From Ulota crispa (Eukaryota > Streptophyta > Bryopsida > Orthotrichales > Orthotrichaceae): a DNA stretch of 64,000 nt. Position 1 is the first letter of the stretch. Each line of letters starts with the position of its first letter. The position numbers and the translations under genes are program-made. Below are positions 45,414 through 55,719 of the stretch, piece by piece. Under the pieces are notes generated by a model. It was not told the DNA's origin, ran no database searches, and saw only the letters and a list, made by a program, of their open reading frames with translations. Where the stretch lies: the NCBI GenBank assembly GCA_963920765.1, contig OY987249.1, forward strand, positions 12,152,817-12,216,816, written 5' to 3'.

Positions 45414-47964
45414 GTAAATGAAAATATTCACATTTTTTGATGTAAATGTAAGATATTTTTCCAAGCACTATTTTTAGTGTTGTTTCAATGCTTTTCAGGC
45501 ATATTGTGCATTTATTGCAAGCTCTCAATGTATTTACTATACAATGCCTCATTTACTACTATTGATATTTACATTATACAGTCTTTTTAAGAAGAAAGAT
45601 TATTAGGTGTTTATTCTCAAAAATATATAGCTTATATAATGGATGTTAAAATGTTATTGGAGTTGAAAAGTAGAGTGCATTGTTTAAATTGTTGCATGTA
45701 GTGTTATTTTTATAATTAAAAAAATAATTTCAAAAAAAATTATACCCAACTGTAATTGTGAATTAATTGTTTGCAAAGCCTAATTTAGTTGTGTAAAAAT
45801 TCAGTTTTATAAGGATATGTAAGGTTGTCATCCTCAAGTCACTTTTGACAAGAGTGCTTCTAATGATCCCTTTTACAATTGGATACTACCTGCGATAACG
45901 GGGTAATTAAATGGGGGGTATTTAGATTCTTTCAGGTAATTTTTTCCTCCCTTTAGATAAAAAGCTACTTTATTGTATTTTAGGGTACCCTGTGCTTATT
46001 TCTAAATGGTTATATGACCTTACTTTTTAGACCCTATCTTTTTTACAAACACAAAAGTATAATAAGAAAAAATTATGTGTATACAATGGGTTTCTAGAGG
46101 ACTTGGCCCTTACAAGCGTTTGAATTACAAAAAAACATCTTTGAAAGAGAAAACGCAGCAAAGAACATGAAGCTGAAGCAAACAACCAATCAATCCCACA
46201 CCACATACAATCTTATGCAGACAACCAACTGCAGTCCCCCACCACACAAAAGCTTAAGCAAAGAACCTATCACAATTCCACATCACACACAAGTTTAAGC
46301 AAACAACCAATAAGAGTCCAACTCCAAATGTAAGTTAGAATCCCAAAAACAATAACATACATCTTATGTTTCAAAATACAACGCTGCATTTAACACAAGG
46401 ACAATACAAAAATGTGGCTGAAAGAACTGCTCCCACATTTGTCATTATGGAGCAATAGCACAAAAAATAGGAGATGAGTGAGGTTTGGGAAACTAGTATG
46501 AACTACAACTAGCTGCAACATCTCCCACAAACAAAAGACAAGTGAAGTGAAAAGAAAACAACCTTTAGCTTTGACCTATACAATCTGCAGGTGTGAACCA
46601 CAAGAATCTATAGAACTGCAAAAAGAATTGAGTTGTAACATCGACGTCAACCACCATCGTTGGCAAAAGAAGATAAGAAATCCAATTCTGAACGTGCCAA
46701 CAAAGAAAACAAATCCAACCTTGAACGCAAACTCCACTAAGGTTATACTCTCGCGCTTGCAAGTACAATGCTGTGAAGAAAATTTTGTAAGGAGGATGAG
46801 AAGCTTCAATTGCACAGCACCTTCGCTGCCACTTTCAGTATACTCAGATAATATAAGGAGAGAAAATTTGCAAACAACAAGAAAGCAATCTCAAATCTCA
46901 GAATCCTAAGTGCCAGCAAGAGCAAAGGTAAGCTTAGCATAATAGCATATAAAGAAGCTAGCGTGTAAAGAATCCAATGTGCAGCACAAACCATACTCTC
47001 AAGATTCCACAACAATGCCAGCTTTTGCCAGCACGCTTGACCCTTCTTCAATTACCCTACAACTTGTTGCTTAACCCTAAACCATTACAACCCAAAACTT
47101 GCACAGAAAAAACCATTTTTCATCCATATTGCAAATGAACTCTAAACCCTACACTCATCATACTAAACTCTTTTAGGATAATTCTATATTTCCCTTTTTT
47201 TTTTTCTACAATATTTTAAAATGGAGAATTATACACTACCCTATTTTACATATAATGAAGCAGGATATATTTTTCCAATGCTATGGTAACTCTAAAAAGA
47301 TATAAAATTTATCTCCAATGAATAAAATTAACCCTATTTTTTATCTAACGTAGTTTACTAAAAATTGGAAAGTGACCCCTTGAGATGATGCTATAAGATT
47401 CATTCACATTTTTTTTAATGGTTTCAATCTTTATTTGTGCTTAGCTTTTTTTGTTAATAATGTGGGCATGCATAAATTAATTGATATTGAAATATAAATA
47501 TACATAATTGATTATGTATTACCTAAATATAATTCATGATTTTTAGAAAGTAATATGAGATAATTGTGTGTTTAGCAACATGTGACATTGTTTGTAAAGG
47601 AATTAATACTTCCTTCAATATCTAATGTTCAAATCTAATCTCACAGATTTGCTTGTGTTAAGCAAACATAGAATCTGGTTGGGAATTTAGGGTAGAACAC
47701 TCATTGCAAGTTATGGATGCATCGGTCAAGATGAAGTTTTGTGAGAAGAATACAATTTTACTTGGGAATTCCAAGAGATACACTCTTTGAGTAGAAATGG
47801 ATTTGTAAGTGCAATAACTTGAATACTCTTTGAAACTTTCTCTTCATTAAATGCATATCAATTCCCAAAGTAGATGCATGTGCATGAGTATTTACTATTT
47901 CATAGAAAGATTTTGGATTGGCTTTTCACAAGTGCCTACGAAAAAAGACAAAACTCAAAAATTA
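45414..47964. other. AT-rich intergenic with a four-copy 41-bp repeat
   Basis: At about 46177-46337 four units of roughly 41 bp follow one another, each with AGCAAACAACCAAT-like and CCACACCACA-like parts. A frame at 46547-46909 has no motif. Nothing else is recognised. Confidence 0.4.
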
Positions 47965-49090
47965 ATTCAATAGTAAAAAATGGGAAAATACAACTGCAGT
48001 AAACGACTGCATTACAGTCATTTATGTCATGAATTCACTCATGTGCAACTAAAAGGGCTGCAATCGTAATTTAGTTAGATACAGTCGTACAGCAGTGAGT
48101 GTGGACCAGTTGCATTTTACCACAACTTTAAAACAACTGCGACATTTCATCCATTGCCCCTTCAAAAAATTGTGAGGACCTGCCCACTTTGCCTTTTTTT
48201 CTTCTTTGTTGGAAGAAATCTTTCTCACTTATCTCTTGTCTATATTAATACACATCTAACGCACAAATGATTGGGTGCCACTTGTCATATTTTTAGAGCC
48301 TTTGGTCAATTTTTAGCATATACATAAAATGAGAAATTGATATTCTATAATGCCACTTGTCCCAAGGAGTTGTGAAACAATTGTATTTTAGTTGTAAAGT
48401 AGTTGCTAAGCAATTGTTTACATAAAATTTCTATAAAAAAATCACCTATAAATATAATCACCTTTACATTAGTTGATCTTTAGTCGGTATATAGTTGATT
48501 TATAGTCAAGTTTGGGACATATGTGACTCTTCATTCTCTTTTGGTACTACAATACAACTGCAATGTATAGTAGATTGATAGTGGTAGTTGCAATTTGGTT
48601 GTATCTAAGTTGACATTACAACTTGCATGCCAACCTTGCAGTTGTACTGCAGTTGGATTTTAGCACCATGCTCTCACCTAGTAGAGATAAAGTTGTATTT
48701 TAGTCGCACTGCGGTTACAACTCAGTTGTATTTTAGTTGCAATAGAGTTGCAAGCGAGTCACAAATATAACTCATTATAGTCATGATTGGGTTGTAGTGC
48801 AGTTGCCACAAAGTTGTAATCATTGCACAATAGTGACAAACAAGCTGTACAGAAGTCGCACACTAATGATTAAATAATATATTGCAACAAGGATTTAGCT
48901 GTACATGATTAGGATAAATACTAATACAATGTCTAGTTGTATTGTACTTGCACACAAGGCTTCCCTATTGCTACATGATTATATACTAGTAAGATTTAGG
49001 ATAAAATAGAGAATGCATCTTCAAGCGCCAATCTTCAGATGCTTCACCTCCCACAAAGTGCTGGTCTTCAGCACTTCTAAACGGCTATAA

Positions 49091-49652
49091 ACACCATATA
49101 TAAACATTAAAGATCAATGGCAAGCAACCTAATTTCAATGACACAAATCAGCTCTTCTAAACTCCTTTAAACACCCTAAAATCAACACCAAAGCCTAATG
49201 GAAAGCAACTTACCTTCAATGATGCAAATCAACCCCTTCGAAACTCTTCTAAACACCCTAAAATCAACACCAAAGCTCAATGGTTAGCAATTTAACTTCA
49301 ATTATAAAAATCAGCCCTTCTAAACTCTTCTAAGTACCCTAAAATCAATACCAAAGCTCAATGCTAAGAAACCTATCTTCAATGATGCAAATCAACCCCT
49401 TCTAAACCCTCATACACACCACAAATGAACACCAAAGCTCAATGGCAAACAACTTACCTTCAATGATGCAAATCAGCCTTTTCTAAGCCTTCATATATAC
49501 CACAAGTGAACACCAAAGCTCAATGGCAAACAATCTAAGTTCAATGATGCAAATCAGTCCCTTCTAAGCACTCATACACACCACAAGTGAACACCAAAAC
49601 TCAATACTAAACAACCTAACCTCAATGATGCAATTCAACCTCACTCTAAGGG
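49091..49652. repeat. Seven-copy tandem array, about 81-bp unit
   Basis: Units contain ACCCTAAAATCAACACCAAA (or ACCACAAGTGAACACCAAA), GCTCAATGG, CTTCAATGATGCAAATCA and CCTTCTAAAC in order. Seven units run in one direction inside the CACTA element. It is not found elsewhere in the window. Confidence 0.7.
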
Positions 49653-51029
49653 ATTCCTAACACCATAACTCCTGTGGACTAGGTGCAAAGTGAGATATGG
49701 ACTGTGCTGCCTTGAAGAAGTTAGGTTGCGCCGCCTTGAAAAAGTTAGGTTTAGGGCGTTGATTAATACAACTACAAGCTAACTAAAAAACAACTAAATC
49801 ATCACTCAAGAACAACTGAAGAATGACTACGTCACTAAGATACAACTAACGCATGCCACTTAGATACAAGTCATACAACTAACTCATGCCACTAAGATAC
49901 AACTAATGCACGCCACTAAGATACAACTAACGCCGTCTAGCAATATGATAGCAATTATTGCTTAGGTATTGCATGACGGCGACAAAAAACAACTGAAATA
50001 TTACTAAAAAACAACAGGAAAACAACTATGTGACTTAGATACAACTAATGTAGTCTAGCACTATAGCATTTATTGTTTAGTTACTACATGGCAGCAACAA
50101 CTGTGACATGAACTACATTAAAAAAATGTTTACAATTCCTTACTAAATTATGTGGGGGTGTTGAAAGATGTTTTAAAGTTGGACTATGGTTATCTTAAAA
50201 TACTAGTGATTCTCTTCTGGTGTGAGTGGGTGAACACAGATGACAATAGAGGGAACACCACGTACCTCAGAGATGAGGCCATTTTCCTATTTGTAAACTG
50301 TAGTGACAAAATGCCCAAGATGTAGCTATGGAAGAACCTTTCATTTTCTTAAGCCAAACTACACATGTTTTTTTCTCTGATGTTCACAATAGACTAGGGT
50401 GGAAAATTGTCATGCAAAAACAACCACGTTCCAGGAAGAAAGTGTTGAATACCTTAGATGTTTTCATCACCACCACGGTGGACTGAGCGGGTTGGTTGCA
50501 CCTTAGCAATTTCCAAGGCAACCAAAAACACCATTGTTGGTGAACGCAGTTAAACAATCAACTGAAGATAATGTACTAGCATATGCCAAGTATTAGTTTT
50601 ATTGTTGAGAGTGTAAATCCATTTCTGAACATTCAGTACCAATGTAGTGGATTACAACTTTGAGGATGAATCTATACTTTCCAAAATTTTGAACCACAAT
50701 CAGTTTTTAACTTTTAAGTATCACCTTAGAATAATTTAAGGCATTAGACAAACCATGTATTACCCTAAGTTGTTGACAAAATTGAAGGTAATGCAATAGC
50801 AAATGAGTTGTTCCTTCAGCAAAGACAATTGTTACATGGGAATGCACTAGTAGACACTAGTAGAAAACTCCGTCCAAAACAACAGAAAACCAACAATCTC
50901 TTGTTAATTTGGGCACTTGCCCACGCTAATTGACTAATTTAACAGATATCTGTAAAAAACTAAATACGTTTTGTTGATTGGGACACCATTATCTGAATCA
51001 ACAGAAATTTTCAAATCTTTTAGACTTAT

Positions 51030-51800
51030 TTGGGAATCTTTTGGAACTTTCTGTGAATCTTTAAGAGTTATTAAGAATCTTTTGGGAATCATTGAGAATC
51101 TTTTCAAGATTTTTAAGAATATTTAAGAATCTTTTCAAGATTTTAGAATCTTTGAGAACCTTCTTAGAATCTTTGAGAATCTTTTAGGAATCTTTGAAAA
51201 TCTTTGGAAATCTTTTCAAGTTTTTATGGAATCTTTGAGAATGAGGACAATTAAGAATCTTTGAGAATCTTCTAAGAATCTTTGAGAATCTTCGAAAATC
51301 TTTGGAAATCTTTTCAAATTTTTCTAGAATCTTAGAGAATGTTTGAGGACAATTGAGAATCTTTGAGAATCTTTGAAAATCTTTGGAAATCTTTGGGAAT
51401 CTTTTCAAGTTTTTTTGGAATGTTTGAGAATGTTTGAGAATGATTGAGAATCTTTGGAAATCTTTGAGAATCTTCTTGGAATCTTTGAGAATCTTCTTGG
51501 AATCTTTTAGAATCTTCTAGGAATATTTGAGAATTCTTGAGAATCTTTGAGAATAGTTTGGAATATTTGAGAATCTTTGAAAATGTTCTAGGAATTTTGA
51601 ATTCTTTTGAGAATTTTTGAAAATCTTTAAGAATCTTCTTGGAATCTTCCTGGAAGCTTTGAGAAGTTTTGAGAATCTTTAAGAATCTTTGGAAATCTTT
51701 GGAAATCTTTTGAGAATCTTTTTGGAAATTTTAAAAATCTTTGAGAATCTTTGAAAATTTTCAAGATCCTTTTTGGAATCGTTGAGAATCTTTTTAAAAT
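51030..51800. repeat. Degenerate satellite-like array of GAATCTTTGA units
   Basis: About 770 bp consist of variants of GAATCTTTGAGAATCTTT with 8-20 bp spacing, thinning towards 52050. A minus-strand frame at 51184-51408 (KDFQRFSKIL-like repeats) is a by-product of the array. Confidence 0.75.
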
Positions 51801-52266
51801 CTTTATGAAATTTGTTAAAATACTTCAAAATATTTATAGAAATAGAATCTCTTAGACTGAATTAGAGTCTTCTAGGAATCTTTTTGTAATTCATCAAAAT
51901 ACTTTAAAATATTTTTAACAAAAAAACTATTACAATAGTTTTGTTTTGTTTTTGAAATCTTTCTAAAATCTTTTTGGACCTCATTAAAATGCTTTGAAGT
52001 TTTAAAAAATAATAGAAGTTTTCAAAAAAATTAGAATCTTTTAGAAGTTTGAGTGTACATTGACTGGTTTTATTTTCTTTACTTTTCACAATTTGGTTAG
52101 ATTTAAAATTAGCAGCCTTTAAAGTCAAGTAAAAACATGACCATAATAACAAAAAAATCAACAGTTTTTTGTTGATCTGGACACTTTTGGACACAACTTC
52201 ACTAATTCAACAAAATTTTATATAAAAAGTACAACATTTTGTTGTTTTAAATACCAAAATTTCTTT

Positions 52267-52690
52267 ACAAACAAATATAAAAGATGCTCCTCAATTCTTT
52301 GAAAAAATCATACATGTCCCTCAAAGATTAAAAGTACCAAAAATATCTTTCCTTTTTGTATAAATATCAACAATGCTTCTAATATATTGGGAAAATATTA
52401 AAAATGCTCCTCAACTATTTTAAATTATTTATATTTTTGTGTTATATGATAACCAAGTGTATAGTTTAATGCAAATTCTTACAAGAAACCAAAGGTGATT
52501 TTTACATTTCAAATAACACAAGGATATATTTAACATTTCAAAATAGAAGAGTTTTTTTTTTTTTTTTTCCAAAATAATAGGAGTATAATTGATATTCCTA
52601 CAAAAAATAAGGAATATTTTTTATGTTTCAAATGTTTTTGGCGTAAACTTGATATTTTGAAAGACTTAAAGGATATTTTTAGTATTTTTC
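52267..52690. repeat. Inverted-repeat element related to 43147-44653
   Basis: AAAGATGCTCCTCAATTCTTTG and TTTTTGTATAAATATCAACAATG on the left are mirrored by CATTTCAAAATAG/ATAATTGATATTCCTACAAA-like sequence on the right. The limits are approximate. A T-rich homopolymer at 52552-52568 lies near its centre. Confidence 0.4.
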
Positions 52691-52758
52691 CTTCTATTAC
52701 TAACCAAATGAATTAAAAAAAAAACAATCTTATAAAATATTTTTAAGCTTTAAAAGAT

Positions 52759-53171
52759 GGGAATTGATATGTGTACCACACCCTTCCAATTACTATACCA
52801 CACCATGGGGTAAATTTTAGATTTCTACCATCAAAAAGTTGAATTTGAAAATTTTGAATTCAGATTTGGACTTAGAGACCATGGTATTGTCTAGAACCAT
52901 AAAAAAAAGTTGCATTTCAACAACACCCAATGAAAAAGTTTAGTTAGGGAGAAAATTGTTACTTTTAGTTTTGTTTGTAAAAAAAGATAAGCTTTTTCAT
53001 TGAGTGTTGTTGAATTGCAAATTTTTTTATGGTCCTAGACAATATCATGGTCTCTAAGCCCAAATTTGAATTCAAATTTTTCAAACTCAAATTTTTGATG
53101 GTAGAAATCTAAAATTTACCCCGGGGGTGTAGTACAGTAGTCCAAAGGGTGTGATTCACATATTAATGCCC
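52759..53171. mobile_element. Foldback (Mutator-like) MITE, intact copy
   Basis: The ends are GGAATTGATATGTGTACCACA and TGATTCACATATTAATGCCC; nearly the whole element is one inverted repeat with arms of about 190 bp around a central A/T-rich part. The arms contain TACCATCAAAAAGTTGAA and GACTTAGAGACCATGG. It is the same family as 62043-62771 but without the inner insertion. The target duplication is not clear here. Confidence 0.68.
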
Positions 53172-53684
53172 TTATAAAATATCCAAAACTATTCAAAAGT
53201 CTATAGAATTTGGATTTTATAATTGCAAGGTTTTAATTCCGTAACTTTTCAAAATTTCATGTTATTTGAAGCTATCAAACTGTGGAGGCTATTTTAACAA
53301 AATAAGGTTCTTTTTACAAAAAAACTAGCACTAAATAATAATTATTAATGAATCCAACATTTGCTTGTAGCAATTCTTTTGAGATTTGTGAATTCCAATA
53401 AAAATTTATAAACAAAATCAAAAGGATGGAAATAAACAACTTTTTTAAAATTTTTAAACACCTTCTCTGATTTTAGCTCATAACTTTTGATAAAAAAATT
53501 GGAATCCAAAAAAAATTGTTGGAGGTGAAAGTAAAATACATTTACCAACTTTTCTTAGTTCTAAGTTTTTTGAAAAAAGTACTTTAATGGGCCGAAATAG
53601 CCTCCAAGGTCTACTGGCTTACCAAAAATATGAACATTTAATGTACAAATAGAATCACGAGTTTATTGTGCACATGTGTGAGTG

Positions 53685-53850
53685 CATGTGTGCTAGTGGT
53701 TGTGAATGATGTGGTAGTCTTGTGATTTGTGAACACGGTGGTGGAAAGTTCAAATCCCACTATCAGCAACCCTGCCTGGTGTTGCGAGCAACTGCTTGTC
53801 GTTATGGGCAGCTGTCTACTTCCCAAAAAATTTCACTTTTTTATTAAATA
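53685..53850 (+). mobile_element. Possible tRNA-derived SINE
   Basis: AGTTCAAATCC (53747-53757) resembles a pol III B box, with a weak A-box-like TAGTGGTTGTGA about 50 bp upstream. It is followed by GC-richer sequence and a T/A-rich tail. The sequence does not fold as a tRNA in my reading. This is a weak call. Confidence 0.3.
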
Positions 53851-55442
53851 AAATAAAATGTTATGAAAAAAAAATTAATTGAAAAATATAGAATTGAACA
53901 ACATAAAATACGTGAAAATTAATAGAAAATCAACAGAAAATTAACAAAAAATAGCACATAATCAACAGAAAATCAATGTACTTTTGTTGAAAAGTACCCA
54001 AATCAACTTGACCAAATCAACAAAAAAATCAATAGTTTTTGGTTGAAATTTTATTGATTTTGTGCTAAATTTTCTACTAGTGTAGAAAACTATGGTAAAG
54101 TCAACATAAACTACATGACATTTTCATGCTTCTAACGTATAAATTTGCATTAGAAGCATAAAAACATCATGTAGTTTATGTTGACTTCAACACAATTTTC
54201 TACTAGTGATGTAACTTGAAAATGACTGAAGCACTCATCCAAAACTGCAACTTAAGGTTGACAAAGGTCAAAGATGAGCAACTAACATCCAACTACAAAA
54301 CAACTGCATTAATGCAATGCATTGACAGCATGACTATGCATGATAGTAGCAACAAATCAAGGAACATGCGAGAGTAAAAGAAAGGATGCAATTGTTAGGG
54401 TCATAAAAACATAAATTGTGTGGAAAGAAAGAAATGTAGGAGTTATTTTGTAGTCGGTATGTAGTTGTAGAGTAGATGTACCAAACCAACAAGCAACTGT
54501 ACAATTGCATAACCATTAGAAAATTTAACCATATTCTCATGGACAATTGTGGAGTAATTTTTCAAACCCTATAATATCCAAGGCTAGTCCAAGATCTTGG
54601 AAAACGTGCAAAACCATGGAAATTGAAGAAAATTATTGAACAAAAATGATAGAGTCAATGGAGTTGTTTGCTAGTTGACTTGCAGTAGTTGTAAAAGTCC
54701 AAGAACAACTAGCTTGCAACTGCAATGTAACTGCAACTATAATTTGCATTCACACTAGCTCTCAAGCAAGAGTAATTGAACAAACTTAGCTGCCTGAAGT
54801 AAAGAAATGGTAGTTGAAAATGATAATGGAGCTAAAAATAAAGACCATACTTAGAATAAGTGATATAGTTGCAATTGAGTTGTTTTTTAGTATTACTGCA
54901 GTTGTAAAAATCACTAAAAAACAACTGCAAGGATACTTGAGTGAATAATAGAGCCCATATGAATGGTTAGCATCCATTACTAGATTGAAAGTTGATGATG
55001 ATAAAAATTCTCTGTCTTCAACAATTGTTTATATGGTTTTTGTAGTTGTGTGTGGAACTAGAGTACAACTTGCAGTTGTTTAGAATTAAATTGTTACTGT
55101 TGAACTATTTTTATGGATTTGGAAGTGCTTTTCTAGTTGTTATGCAGTTGTTCCACGACTAATTGTTTTTCAGTGGGGTGATTGCAGTTGTATTTTCCTA
55201 TTTTTTACTAGTGATTGTAATACATATTTCCAACTGAACCTTAAAACAATATAATTATTAACATCATAAACACATGATTACATTGAGGAAGTTTGAACAA
55301 ACATCCTTGAAGAAACAAATGAAATTGAGCCTATTTATCTTTTGCTTTTTTGATCTATACAAAACATCAAAAAAGCCAAAATAAAGTCCTCAATTAGCTA
55401 GAATATAATTCTCAAACAGGTTGCTTCCATTAAATGGAGGCA

Positions 55443-55670
55443 TTACTTCAAACGGGTTGCTTCCAATGAAGGCATTCCTTCAAATGGATTGCTTCCGTTG
55501 AATGGATTTGGTCCTCCAAATGGATTGCCTCCACCAAATGGACCTCCTCCACTAAATCCAAGTCCAATCTTTTGGTTTCCCAGCAATTCAGCACAAAAAA
55601 CACTTTGCAATACAAGTAAGAACATGAGAGCTAAGGTGCAAAACTTCATTGTAGCCATATTTCTATGCAA
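55443..55670 (-). CDS. Small predicted secreted protein with GGNPFG/GSNPFE repeats
   Basis: A minus-strand frame of up to 75 residues; ATG codons at 55670, 55658 and 55649 are all possible starts. The sequence after the third one, MKFCTLALMFLLVLQSVFCA, is a typical signal peptide (a charged residue, a hydrophobic core and small residues before cleavage). The mature part is about 45 residues, rich in Gly, Asn, Pro and Phe, with repeated NPF units (GGGNPFGG, NPFNGSNPFEG). Near the end the reading frame shifts relative to the repeat register: another GSNPFE and GSNLFE unit follow in the next frame (about 55455-55405), suggesting a 4-base loss. I do not recognise the family. It lies 230 bp outside the CACTA element. 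It may be a real short gene or a recently truncated one. Confidence 0.5.
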   Translation of the reverse strand: MHRNMATMKFCTLALMFLLVLQSVFCAELLGNQKIGLGFSGGGPFGGGNPFGGPNPFNGSNPFEGMPSLEATRLK

Positions 55671-55719
55671 CTTATATCTAACCAGATGGAAAAAAAAGTG
55701 TAAACAAATAAAGTGAAAA

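Larger units (their letters stand above)
50855..54082. mobile_element. 3.2-kb CACTA element nested in the small CACTA MITE
   Basis: The left end is CACTAGTAGAAAACTCCG and the right end, reversed, CACTAGTAGAAAATTTAG: 13 bp identical. The bases TAGA flank both sides (50851-50854, 54083-54086), so the duplication is 3-4 bp. Subterminal regions carry repeated TCAACAGAAAATCAA-type motifs. It has no transposase frame but holds a satellite-like array (51030-51800), the foldback element 52759-53171 and a possible SINE near 53690. Confidence 0.75.
50845..54208. mobile_element. Small CACTA MITE split by another CACTA element
   Basis: Flanked by ATG (50842-50844 and 54209-54211), a 3-bp duplication. 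Only its first 10 bases (CACTAGTAGA, 50845-50854) lie left of the inserted element; the rest is 54083-54208, ending TTTTCTACTAGTG. Taken together the two parts make a MITE of about 136 bp with arms of about 60 bp, including GTCAACATAAACTACATGA and its reverse complement. Confidence 0.75.
47968..55213. mobile_element. Large CACTA (En/Spm-type) element, non-coding, with nested insertions
   Basis: Left end CAATAGTAAAAAATGGGAAA, right end (reversed) CACTAGTAAAAAATAGGAAA; the match continues for 28 bp with two differences. The 3-bp direct repeat ATT flanks it (47965-47967 and 55214-55216), as expected for CACTA elements. Both subterminal kilobases are packed with short CAACTGCAGTTGTA-like motifs in both orientations, the usual arrangement of transposase-binding repeats in this superfamily. 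No transposase frame remains. It contains an 81-bp tandem array (49091-49652) and the nested element at 50845-54208. Confidence 0.8.

Noticed and set aside
51184-51408. Minus-strand frame encoding KDFQRFSKIL-like repeats
   Set aside because: It is produced by the GAATCTTTGA array; period and sequence follow the DNA repeat and there is no gene context.
53747-53757. tRNA gene (T-loop-like GTTCAAATCC)
   Set aside because: No acceptor stem or anticodon arm could be built around it.
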